The notes below the pieces were generated by a model. It searched no databases and was not told where the DNA came from. It saw nothing but the letters and a program-made list of their open reading frames with translations. Shown in pieces: positions 49,966 to 59,203 of a stretch of DNA of 64,000 bases. The translations under genes were made by a program, and so were the position numbers. Each line of letters begins with the position of its first letter. Position 1 is the first letter of the stretch. Origin of the DNA: Alcaligenaceae bacterium SAGV5 (GTDB taxonomy: Bacteria > Pseudomonadota > Gammaproteobacteria > Burkholderiales > Burkholderiaceae_B); the NCBI GenBank assembly GCA_009360345.1, contig SPDP01000001.1, forward strand, positions 806,001 to 870,000, in the 5' to 3' direction.

Positions 49966-51369
49966 ATGCGACAGGACGAGCTTTGCGGATGCTCCGCGAC
50001 GCGCCTGGCGGCGCTGATTGCCGCGCGCCAGGTTTCGCCGGTCGAGGTCATCGGCGCGGTGCTCGATCGCATCGATCGGGCCAATCCGCGGGTCAACGCG
50101 TTCGCGCTGGTCTTGCGGGAAGAGGCGGAAAGGGCGGCCCGCGCGGCCGAGCAACGGGTGATGGCGGGCGCGGCGCTCGGCCCGCTGCACGGGGTGCCCG
50201 TGACGGTCAAGGACAATGTCGCGGTGGCCGGCGTGCCGCTGGGCAACGGATCCATCGCCGCGGCGCCGGCCATCCCGGCGAAGGACGCCGTGGCGGTCGA
50301 GCGGGCGCGGGCCGCGGGCGCGATCCTGGTCGGCAAGACGACCTTGCCCGAATTCGCGCACAAGATGGTGACCGAAAGCCTGGCGACCGGGGTGACGCGC
50401 AACCCCTGGAACCTGGACCATACGCCCGGGGGGTCGAGCGGCGGGGCCGGAGCGGCCCTGGCCGCGGGCATGGGGCCGCTGGCGATCGCCACCGACGGCG
50501 GAGGATCCATTCGTTGTCCGTCGGCCTGGAATGGCGTGGTCGGCATGAAACCGACCCTGGGACGCGTGCCGATCGAGGCGGTGGCCGACGGCTTCGGGAA
50601 TTTCGCCTACATCGGACCCATGGCACGGACCACGCAGGACGCGGCGCTGCTGCTGTCGGTGATGCAGGGGCCGTCCGCCGCCGATCCGTTCTCGACCAGG
50701 GGCGCGCCGCCCGCGTGGTCCGGCGAGATCCGTGGCCTGCGCATAGGCTGGATCGAGCACTTCGGCGAATATCGAACCGATCCGGAAGTGTTGCGGATCA
50801 CGTCGGCCGCGGTGTCCCGTCTTTCGGATCGCGGGGCGTGTGTCGAGGGGCTGCGCGAGGCCTGCTTCGATGGCCTTTATCCCCTGTATGCGACGCTGGC
50901 CAGCACGCATCGCGCCGGGCGGTATGGGGCCCTTTTCGACGCCGCGCCGGACAAGATGACGCCCACGCTGCGCGCGGGTATCGCACAGGGACGCGGCTGG
51001 TCGGCCATCGAGTTCCTGGCTGCCAGCGACCGGCGCACCGCGCTTTTCCGGTCGGTGCAGGCAATTTTTGAACGTTTCGACGTGCTGGCCATGCCGACGA
51101 CGACCGTCGCGGCGCCTCGCCTGGATGCCATCGATCCGGGGTATCCGGGGGCCTATCCGCACTGGGCGGCGGCGCTGCATCCGTTCAACCTGACGGGCCA
51201 TCCCGCGCTTTCCACGCCGGTGGGGTTCACCGGGGCGGGGCTGCCCGTGGGGCTGCAACTGGTGGGGCCGTGGGACGCCGAACAGCGTCTCTTCATGCTG
51301 TCCCAGGCGCTGGAGCAGGACCTGGGCCTGTCGGGACGCATCGCGAACCCGGGGGGTGCGCCATGCTAG
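49966..51369 (+). CDS. Amidase signature-family hydrolase
   Basis: A 467-residue amidase. The Ser-cisSer-Lys triad is complete: Lys82 in VPVTVKDN, Ser157 in the Gly-Ser-rich stretch PGGSSGG and nucleophile Ser181 in TDGGGSIRCPS. It hydrolyses a carboxamide to acid plus ammonia or amine. Similar to GatA-like and aryl-amidases, but there is no gatB/gatC here, so it is metabolic. Its stop overlaps the start of the first permease gene by seven bases (ATGCTAG). Confidence 0.92.
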   Translation: MRQDELCGCSATRLAALIAARQVSPVEVIGAVLDRIDRANPRVNAFALVLREEAERAARAAEQRVMAGAALGPLHGVPVTVKDNVAVAGVPLGNGSIAAAPAIPAKDAVAVERARAAGAILVGKTTLPEFAHKMVTESLATGVTRNPWNLDHTPGGSSGGAGAALAAGMGPLAIATDGGGSIRCPSAWNGVVGMKPTLGRVPIEAVADGFGNFAYIGPMARTTQDAALLLSVMQGPSAADPFSTRGAPPAWSGEIRGLRIGWIEHFGEYRTDPEVLRITSAAVSRLSDRGACVEGLREACFDGLYPLYATLASTHRAGRYGALFDAAPDKMTPTLRAGIAQGRGWSAIEFLAASDRRTALFRSVQAIFERFDVLAMPTTTVAAPRLDAIDPGYPGAYPHWAAALHPFNLTGHPALSTPVGFTGAGLPVGLQLVGPWDAEQRLFMLSQALEQDLGLSGRIANPGGAPC

Positions 51370-52304
51370 GTTTCATCGTCCGCCGGATTCTGTCGACCCT
51401 GCCCGTCATGGGCGTGGTCGCGCTGCTGGTGTTCAGCCTGATGTACCTGGCGCCCGGCGATCCGGCATTGCTCATCGCCGGCGACCACGCCACCCAGGAG
51501 GAGCTGGACCGCATCCGGGTCTCCCTGGGCCTGGACGAACCGTTTCCCATCCGCTTCGCCACCTGGGTCTGGCAGCTTCTGCATGGGGCGCTGGGGACGT
51601 CGATCTTCACCAATCTGCCGGTGGGCACGTTGCTGCTGGAGCGCATGGAGCCGACCATCTCCCTGATGGCCGTGACCCTGGTCATCGCGACCAGCGTCGG
51701 CGTGCCGCTGGGGATCGCCGCGGCGGCCAAGGCGGACTCCTGGGTCGATCGCCTGGTCATGATGGGAGCCGTGTTCGGATTCTCCGTGCCGGTGTTCGTC
51801 CTGGGCTATGTGCTGGCCTACGTGTTCGGGCTGCAGATGGGAATCCTGCCGGTGCAGGGATACCGGGCATTCTCGGAGGGGCTGGGGCCGTGGCTGCGCA
51901 GCGTGCTGCTGCCTTCGTTCGCGCTCAGCGGCGTCTATATCGCCATCATCGCGCGCACGACGCGTGCCGCGCTGCTGGATGTCCTGCAACAGGGCTACAT
52001 CCGCACCGCGCGCGCCAAGGGCGTGGGCCGGGTTCGCATCCTCTACGTCCATGCATTGAAGAATGCCGCCCTGCCCATCGTTACCGTCATCGGCATCGGC
52101 ATGGCATTGCTGGTCAGCGGCGCGGTCGTGACCGAAAGCGTGTTCGCCATTCCCGGCCTGGGCCGGCTCACCGCCGATGCCATCCTGCGCCGCGACTACC
52201 CCGTCATCCAGGGCGTGGTGCTGTTGTTCTCGTTTACCTACGTGATGGTCAATCTGCTGATCGACCTCGTCTACATCCTGATCGATCCGAGGGTACGGCT
52301 GTGA
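51363..52304 (+). CDS. ABC transporter permease, DppB type
   Basis: A 313-residue inner-membrane permease with about six membrane segments. N-terminal MLGFIVRRILSTLPVMGVVALLVFSL, VPLGIAAAAK, and the EAA loop RTARAKGVGRVRILYVHALKNA (about 215-236) for ATPase contact. Start ATG overlaps the amidase stop. Pairs with the next permease. Confidence 0.92.
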   Translation: MLGFIVRRILSTLPVMGVVALLVFSLMYLAPGDPALLIAGDHATQEELDRIRVSLGLDEPFPIRFATWVWQLLHGALGTSIFTNLPVGTLLLERMEPTISLMAVTLVIATSVGVPLGIAAAAKADSWVDRLVMMGAVFGFSVPVFVLGYVLAYVFGLQMGILPVQGYRAFSEGLGPWLRSVLLPSFALSGVYIAIIARTTRAALLDVLQQGYIRTARAKGVGRVRILYVHALKNAALPIVTVIGIGMALLVSGAVVTESVFAIPGLGRLTADAILRRDYPVIQGVVLLFSFTYVMVNLLIDLVYILIDPRVRL

Positions 52305-53224
52305 ATGCCCAAGCAACCACGACGCTTGCCGCGGAACTTGCTCCGCCGGCGGCCCGGCCGCTGCCGGACCTGTTTCCCGCGACGCGTCCCGCCGGCGGGG
52401 TTTCCGGATTCGTCCGTCGTCATCCGACCATGGTGATCGGCGGTCTCCTGCTCTTGCTGATCATCCTGGTCGCGGTCTTCGCTCCCTGGCTGATGACCCG
52501 GGACCCGGCATCCGTCGCGCCGGCGCTGCGCAAGCTGGAGCCGTCGGCGCGCTTCTGGTTCGGAACCGACATCCTGGGCCGGGACCTGTATTCGCGCGTG
52601 CTGTTCGGCGCCCGGGTATCCCTGGCCGTCGGCTTTTCGGTGGCGCTGCTCTCTTGTCTGATCGGCCTGGCTGTCGGCCTGGTCTCCGGCTACGTCCGAT
52701 GGGCGGACAACATCGTGATGCGGGTGATGGACGGCATGATGTCGATTCCGCCCATCCTCCTGGCGATCGCGCTGATGGCCCTGACGCGGGCCAGCATCGG
52801 CAACGTGATCTTCGCCATTACGGTGACCGAGATTCCCCGCGTCGCGAGAGTGGTGCGCGGGATCGTGATCTCGCTGCGGGAGCAGCTCTTCGTCGAGGCG
52901 GCCATCGCCTCGGGAACCCGGGCGCCGACGATCATGGTCCGGCACATCCTGCCCAACGTCATGGGGCCGCTGATCGTGCAGGCAACCTTCATCTGCGCCA
53001 GCGCCATCCTCATCGAGGCCGCGCTGTCGTTCCTGGGGGCCGGCACGCCGTCCAACATCCCGTCATGGGGGAACATCATGGCCGAAGGCCGGAGCATCTG
53101 GCAGGTCAAGCCGTACATCGTTTTCTTTCCCGCCTTGTTTCTCAGCGTGACCGTGCTGGCGATGAACATGCTGGGCGATGGCGTCAGGGATCTCCTGGAT
53201 CCGAGGATGAACGAACATGTATGA
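52301..53224 (+). CDS. ABC transporter permease, DppC type
   Basis: A 307-residue permease from a GTG start that overlaps the previous stop by four bases (GTGA). Residues 1-40 are cytoplasmic and Pro/Ala-rich. HPTMVIGGLLLLLIILVAVFAPWL is the first membrane helix, then FGTDILGRDLYSRVLFGARVSL, the DppC hallmark. EAA loop: EAAIASGTRAPTIMVRHILPN. Confidence 0.92.
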   Translation: MNAQATTTLAAELAPPAARPLPDLFPATRPAGGVSGFVRRHPTMVIGGLLLLLIILVAVFAPWLMTRDPASVAPALRKLEPSARFWFGTDILGRDLYSRVLFGARVSLAVGFSVALLSCLIGLAVGLVSGYVRWADNIVMRVMDGMMSIPPILLAIALMALTRASIGNVIFAITVTEIPRVARVVRGIVISLREQLFVEAAIASGTRAPTIMVRHILPNVMGPLIVQATFICASAILIEAALSFLGAGTPSNIPSWGNIMAEGRSIWQVKPYIVFFPALFLSVTVLAMNMLGDGVRDLLDPRMNEHV

Positions 53225-54230
53225 GGACACGAGCGTTTCCGCCACCCCCTTGCTGGACGTCGAGGACCTGCAGACGCAGTTTCTCGCCCGCGATGGGATC
53301 GGCCGCGCCGTGAACGGCATCAGCTTCCAGGTGGCCGAGGGGGAAACCGTGGCCATCGTGGGCGAAAGCGGCAGCGGCAAGTCGGTGACGGCGATGTCCA
53401 TCATGCGGCTGCTGCCCGCCCGCACGACGCGCGTGGCCGGCAAGGTCCGCCTGCTGGGCCGTGACCTCATGGCGCTGACGGAGGAGGACATGCGGAGCAT
53501 CCGCGGAAATGTCCTCAGCATGATCTTCCAGGATCCGATGTCCAGCCTGAATCCCGTGCTGACGGTCGGCCAGCAGATCGGCGAAGCCCTGGCGCTGCAC
53601 GCGGGACTGCGCGGCCAGGCGGCGCGGGACAGGGCGGTGGCGATGCTGGAGCTGGTCGGTATCCCCGAGCCGCGGCGCCGCGTCCGGCAATACCCGCACG
53701 AACTCTCGGGCGGCATGTGCCAGCGGGTCATGATCGCGATGGCCCTGGCGTGCGAGCCGCGGCTCCTGATCGCCGACGAGCCGACGACCGCGCTGGACGT
53801 AACGATCCAGGCGCAGATCCTCGACCTGGTGAAGGACCTGACGCGCCGGACCGGCGCGGCCGTGGTGCTCATCACGCACGATCTCGGGGTGGTGTGGGAA
53901 GTGGCGCAGCGCGTGCTGGTGATGTACGCGGGACGGGTGGTCGAGGAGGCGCCTGTCGCGCAGGTGTTTCGCGATCCGCTGCATCCCTATACGCGGGGCC
54001 TGCTGGGCGCCGTGCCCACGCTGGACTCCAGCGCGGGCGGTGGACGGCTGGCGGAAATACCGGGCACCGTGCCCGGCATCAAGGAGCGCATCGACGGCTG
54101 TGCGTTCGCGGGGCGATGCGCCTTGGCCGTGGATGCATGCCGGGCGGTGGTCCCGGCCTTGCAGGTCAAGTCGCCGGGGCATCGCGTGGCTTGCCACCGG
54201 GTCGAGGTGCAAGAGGGGGCAGGTTCATGA
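53217..54230 (+). CDS. ABC transporter ATP-binding protein, DppD type
   Basis: A 337-residue ATPase. Walker A GESGSGKS (about 49-56), Q-loop FQDPMSSLNP, signature ELSGGMCQR (Cys where Arg is usual), Walker B LLIADEPTTALD, and the oligopeptide-transporter C-terminal domain with conserved cysteines (CAFAGRCALAVDAC). Overlaps the upstream permease by eight bases and the next ATPase by four. Confidence 0.93.
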   Translation: MYEDTSVSATPLLDVEDLQTQFLARDGIGRAVNGISFQVAEGETVAIVGESGSGKSVTAMSIMRLLPARTTRVAGKVRLLGRDLMALTEEDMRSIRGNVLSMIFQDPMSSLNPVLTVGQQIGEALALHAGLRGQAARDRAVAMLELVGIPEPRRRVRQYPHELSGGMCQRVMIAMALACEPRLLIADEPTTALDVTIQAQILDLVKDLTRRTGAAVVLITHDLGVVWEVAQRVLVMYAGRVVEEAPVAQVFRDPLHPYTRGLLGAVPTLDSSAGGGRLAEIPGTVPGIKERIDGCAFAGRCALAVDACRAVVPALQVKSPGHRVACHRVEVQEGAGS

Positions 54231-55222
54231 ACGCACCGCTGTTGAAGGTCACCGGTTTGAAGAAATACTACGCGATCGGGTCTCGTTTCCCCGGCGCGCG
54301 CCCCCGGCAGCTCCGGGCCGTGGACGATGTGTCGTTCAGCATCGGACATGGCGAGACCCTGTCGCTCGTCGGCGAGAGCGGCTGCGGCAAGTCCTCGGTC
54401 GGGCGGTCCATCCTGGGATTGTTTCCCATCACGGATGGCAGCATCGAGCTGGGCGGGATGAGGATAGACCGGTTGTCGCCCGAGGCCTTTCGTCCCGTCC
54501 GCAAGAAATTGCAGGTGGTGTTCCAGGATCCTTTCTCGTCGCTGAACCCCAGGATGAAGGTCCGGGATATCGTGGCCGAGCCCCTGCGCAATTTTCGGCC
54601 GGACCTCTCCAGGGCGCAGATCGACCGCAAGGTCGGGGACGTCCTGGACCAGGTCGGATTGCCGCGCGACGCCATCGGCCGGTGGCCACACGAGTTCAGC
54701 GGGGGGCAGCGCCAGCGTATCGGCATTGCCCGGGCCCTGTCGGCCGAGCCGGAGCTGATCGTATGCGACGAGGCCGTGTCTGCGCTGGACGTGTCGGTCA
54801 AGGCCCAGATCATCAATCTGTTGCAGGACTTGCAGCGGGAGCTGGGGCTGGCGCTGCTGTTCATCAGCCACGATCTGGGCATCGTCGCCCACATGACGCA
54901 TCGCGTGGCGGTGATGTACCTGGGCAAGATCGTGGAGATCGGCACGCGCCAGGAAGTGTTCTTCCAGACCCGGCATCCCTATACGAAGGCCTTGCTGTCG
55001 TCGGTGCCCTCGATGAAGGCCCGCGGCGCCGGGAGCCGGCGCATCATCCTGGCCGGCGATGTTCCCAGTCCGGTGGATCCTCCGCCGGGTTGCCGCTTCC
55101 ATGCCAGATGCCCGTCCGCGATGGACCGCTGCAAGGTCGAAGAACCGCCGCTGGTGTCCCATGGGGACGGGCATGCGTCGGCCTGCCATTTGAACGATAC
55201 GCACGGAGTGCCTGCACGATGA
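54227..55222 (+). CDS. ABC transporter ATP-binding protein, DppF type
   Basis: A 331-residue ATPase partner of the previous one. Walker A GESGCGKSSV, FQDPFSSLNPRMKV, signature EFSGGQRQRIGIARAL, Walker B IVCDEAVSALDVS, and C-terminal CRFHARCPSAMDRC. Stop overlaps the ATG of the acetamidase gene by four bases (ATGA). Together with the two permeases and the binding protein, it completes a dipeptide-class importer. Confidence 0.94.
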   Translation: MNAPLLKVTGLKKYYAIGSRFPGARPRQLRAVDDVSFSIGHGETLSLVGESGCGKSSVGRSILGLFPITDGSIELGGMRIDRLSPEAFRPVRKKLQVVFQDPFSSLNPRMKVRDIVAEPLRNFRPDLSRAQIDRKVGDVLDQVGLPRDAIGRWPHEFSGGQRQRIGIARALSAEPELIVCDEAVSALDVSVKAQIINLLQDLQRELGLALLFISHDLGIVAHMTHRVAVMYLGKIVEIGTRQEVFFQTRHPYTKALLSSVPSMKARGAGSRRIILAGDVPSPVDPPPGCRFHARCPSAMDRCKVEEPPLVSHGDGHASACHLNDTHGVPAR

Positions 55223-56172
55223 TCCACCATGTTCCCGCCTCGCCCGAGAATGTCCGGGTCGGCATGTTCGACGCCGGTTTCGAGCCCATCCTGACGATCG
55301 AGTCCGGCGATACGGTCAGGGTGGAGACCGTGTCCGGCAAGGCCTCGCTGTTTCCGCAACCCGGGTCGGGAATGACCGTGCCCGCGGCGCTGCGGCGCAT
55401 CGCCGAGGCGAACCTGCCCATGCTGGCACCGCACATCCTGACCGGTCCGATCGGCGTCGCGGGCGCGGAGCCGGGGGACATGCTGGAGGTCAGGATAGAC
55501 GCGGTGGAGCTGGGCTCGGATTGGGGGTATAACTACATCCGCCCCTTGGCGGGGGCGCTGCCAGAGGATTTCCCCGACCTGACGGTGGCCACGATCCCCA
55601 TCGATCGTGAGACCCGCCGCGCGCGCCTCGCATGGGGCATGACGCTGCCGGTCGCTCCTTTCTTCGGTGTCATGGGCGTTGCGCCGCCACCTTCATATGC
55701 CTGCATTTCTTCGAAAGAGCCGCGCGTCCATGGCGGCAACATGGACAACAAGGAACTGGTGGCCGGAAGCACGCTGTTTCTTCCCGTCCACGTCCCCGGC
55801 GCGCTTTTTTCCGCGGGCGACGGCCACGCGTTGCAGGGAGACGGCGAGGTATGCGTCACCGCGCTCGAAACCTGCCTGGACGGCGAGTTCACGCTGGCCG
55901 TCCACAAAGGGGGCGGCGCCGCCGATCCCGTGCTTCGCTTTCCTCGCGCGGAAACGCCGACGCATTACATCAGCATGGGGTTCCATGAGAATCTCGATCA
56001 GGCCCTGAAGCAGGCGCTGCGCGAGATGATCGACTTCATCCGTGCGCGAACCGGTCTTGCGCGCGCCCATGCCTATCAGCTGTGTTCGCTTGCCGTCGAC
56101 TTCCACGTGACGCAGGCGGTGAACGGAGAGAAGGGCGTGCACGGGATGCTCCGCCGGGAAATACTGGACTGA
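55219..56172 (+). CDS. Acetamidase/formamidase-family protein
   Basis: A 317-residue FmdA/AmdA-family hydrolase: GAEPGDMLEVRIDAVELGSDWGYN (about 77-100), FFGVMGVAPPP, the conserved HGGNMDNKELVAGSTLFLPV (about 172-191) and GDGHALQGDGEV, a zinc-binding region. It cleaves short-chain amides such as formamide or acetamide to acid and ammonia. With the amidase in the same operon it could remove a second amide or the released small amide. Confidence 0.9.
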   Translation: MIHHVPASPENVRVGMFDAGFEPILTIESGDTVRVETVSGKASLFPQPGSGMTVPAALRRIAEANLPMLAPHILTGPIGVAGAEPGDMLEVRIDAVELGSDWGYNYIRPLAGALPEDFPDLTVATIPIDRETRRARLAWGMTLPVAPFFGVMGVAPPPSYACISSKEPRVHGGNMDNKELVAGSTLFLPVHVPGALFSAGDGHALQGDGEVCVTALETCLDGEFTLAVHKGGGAADPVLRFPRAETPTHYISMGFHENLDQALKQALREMIDFIRARTGLARAHAYQLCSLAVDFHVTQAVNGEKGVHGMLRREILD

Positions 56173-56208
56173 CCGGGGCCTGCTCCACTTTTTTCAGGAA
56201 GCGTCAAA

Positions 56209-56901
56209 TTGACAGTTCGCAGTACCGACAAGAAAGACAAGCCGGCCTTCTTCATTTCGGCCACGAGGCGTCCGAGCCGCTCGAACGGCGCCCGCGATCC
56301 GGAACGCACGCGGCAGAACCTGCTGGACGCGGCTTACCGGGAGTTTTCCCATAGCGGGTACCACGCCGCGAGCGTCGAGAAGATCTGCACCCGCGCCGGC
56401 GTCAGCAAGCAGATCCTGTCCCATCATTTCGGCTCGAAGGAGAATGCCTATCTGGCGGTGCTTGAAGCGGCGTACACGGCATTCCGGTCCAACGACCCCA
56501 GGCTCGAACTGAACGCCGCCGATCCGCGCGCCGCGCTGCGGGACTTCGTCCTGTTCACGTTCGACCATGTCCGCCACAACCGGGATTTCGTCAATCTGCT
56601 CAGCGGCGAGAATGTGAACAAGGGCAAGATCATCCGCAAATCGGAACGCTTGAAATCCATCTACGATCCGATGATCCATCGGATCGGGATGTTGCTGAAG
56701 GCGGGGGCCGAGGCGGGGTTTTTCCGGCCCGGGCTGGATGCGCGCCAAGTCTATATCAGTATCAACGCCTTGTGCTTTTTCAGCATTTCCAATTGCCACA
56801 CGCTGTCGGCGGTGCTGGGTACCGACCTGGCGGACGATGCCGCGCTGGACGAGCGCCGTGAGCACGTCGTCGATTTCGTGATGGCCGCGATCACCGCGTG
56901 A
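56209..56901 (+). CDS. TetR-family regulator of the amide operon
   Basis: A 230-residue regulator starting at a TTG with AGGAAG eight bases upstream. HTH at about 28-75: ERTRQNLLDAAYREFSHSGY, then SVEKICTRAGVSKQILSHHFGSKE; a larger C-terminal ligand domain follows. Last gene of the operon, 36 bases after the acetamidase. The palindrome over the operon promoter at 47.7 kb is its probable target. Ends 11 bases into the convergent LysR gene. Confidence 0.88.
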   Translation: MTVRSTDKKDKPAFFISATRRPSRSNGARDPERTRQNLLDAAYREFSHSGYHAASVEKICTRAGVSKQILSHHFGSKENAYLAVLEAAYTAFRSNDPRLELNAADPRAALRDFVLFTFDHVRHNRDFVNLLSGENVNKGKIIRKSERLKSIYDPMIHRIGMLLKAGAEAGFFRPGLDARQVYISINALCFFSISNCHTLSAVLGTDLADDAALDERREHVVDFVMAAITA

Positions 56902-57838
56902 AGCGCTTGGGCGGTAGGGACGTTTCGCCTTCCAGCCCGTGCTGCGCCCGGTATTGGGCCGCCTGTCCGGCCAGCCACTGCGCGAACAGGTGCAGGGGTT
57001 CATGGTCGGCCTTCCATTCGGGCAGGACCAGGTAGTAGTTCTTGTCCCGCACCGACTCACGCTCGCAGGCCACGATCAGCCGGCCCGATTCGAGTTCCTG
57101 CTCCACGATCAGCCGCGGCACGAGGGCGATGCCCTGGCCGTGCACGGCGGCTTCCACCAGCATCGAGAACAATTCATAGCGCGGGCCGCCCAGGTCGTGC
57201 GGGTGGCTGACGTTCTGCGCGGCGAACCATTGCCGCCAGGCATAGGGGCGCGTGCTTTGCTGCAGCAGCCGGTAGGCCGAGAACTGTCCGGGCATGATGC
57301 GCTTGCGCACGCCCAGCAGCCTGGGGGAGCACACGGGCACCAGTTTCTCGGGCATCAGGAAGACGGCTTCGGTCCCTGGCCAGGGACCGTCCCCGGCGTA
57401 GATGGCGGCGTCGAACGGGGTGCCTTCGAACAGGAAGGGCCGGCTCTGGGGGGTGATGTTCAGGACGATGTTGGGGGCCTGGCGTTCGAAGTCGGCCAAG
57501 CGCGGCAGCAGCCAGCGGGTGGCGAAGGTGGGCACGGACGCCAGTTCCAGTACGCCGCCTTCGCCGCGCCGGGCCATCAGGTCCAGGGTGTCGCGTTCGA
57601 CTTCGTCCAGGCGGCGCGCCACGGACTCGCCATAGGTCTGTCCGGCCTGGGTCAGGGTGACGCCGCGCCGGGTGCGGCGGAACAGCTTCAGGCCCAGGAA
57701 GGATTCCAGCCCGGCGATCTGGCGGCAGACGGCGCTCTGGGTCAGCGCCAGTTCGGCCGCGGCCTTGGTGAAGCTCTGGTGGCGCGCGGCCGCCTCGAAG
57801 GCGGCCAGGGCGGCGGTGCTGGGCAGTTTGCGGCGCAT
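56891..57838 (-). CDS. LysR-family regulator, probable regulator of gcdH
   Basis: A 315-residue GcvA/AmpR-type LysR protein (MRRKLPSTAALAAFEAAARHQSFTKAA; effector domain from about residue 93). It diverges from gcdH, with a GTGCGT-AAA-ACGCAC palindrome between the two, so control of glutaryl-CoA dehydrogenase is likely (the GcdR arrangement). The 3' end overlaps the convergent TetR gene. Confidence 0.87.
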   Translation of the reverse strand: MRRKLPSTAALAAFEAAARHQSFTKAAAELALTQSAVCRQIAGLESFLGLKLFRRTRRGVTLTQAGQTYGESVARRLDEVERDTLDLMARRGEGGVLELASVPTFATRWLLPRLADFERQAPNIVLNITPQSRPFLFEGTPFDAAIYAGDGPWPGTEAVFLMPEKLVPVCSPRLLGVRKRIMPGQFSAYRLLQQSTRPYAWRQWFAAQNVSHPHDLGGPRYELFSMLVEAAVHGQGIALVPRLIVEQELESGRLIVACERESVRDKNYYLVLPEWKADHEPLHLFAQWLAGQAAQYRAQHGLEGETSLPPKRFTR

Positions 57839-57875
57839 GAGAAGGGCCAGGGATCGGAAGATTCTACTTTAACAA

Positions 57876-57890
57876 GTGCGTAAAACGCAC
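57876..57890. promoter_or_regulatory. LysR-box between gcdR-like gene and gcdH
   Basis: GTGCGT-AAA-ACGCAC is a perfect inverted repeat that contains the T-N11-A LysR motif (57877-57889). It is 38 bases upstream of the regulator and about 110 bases upstream of gcdH. Confidence 0.55.
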
Positions 57891-57997
57891 AGATCAGTGA
57901 AAAGAACTCGTTTGGCGCGGTGGCCGAATCCGTATATCTTGCAGGAAATTCGCCGGGAGGACACGGATTCTCCTGTTTCCCCAACTACTTGCGAGAC

Positions 57998-59200
<1,203 letters not shown>

Positions 59201-59203
59201 GCG

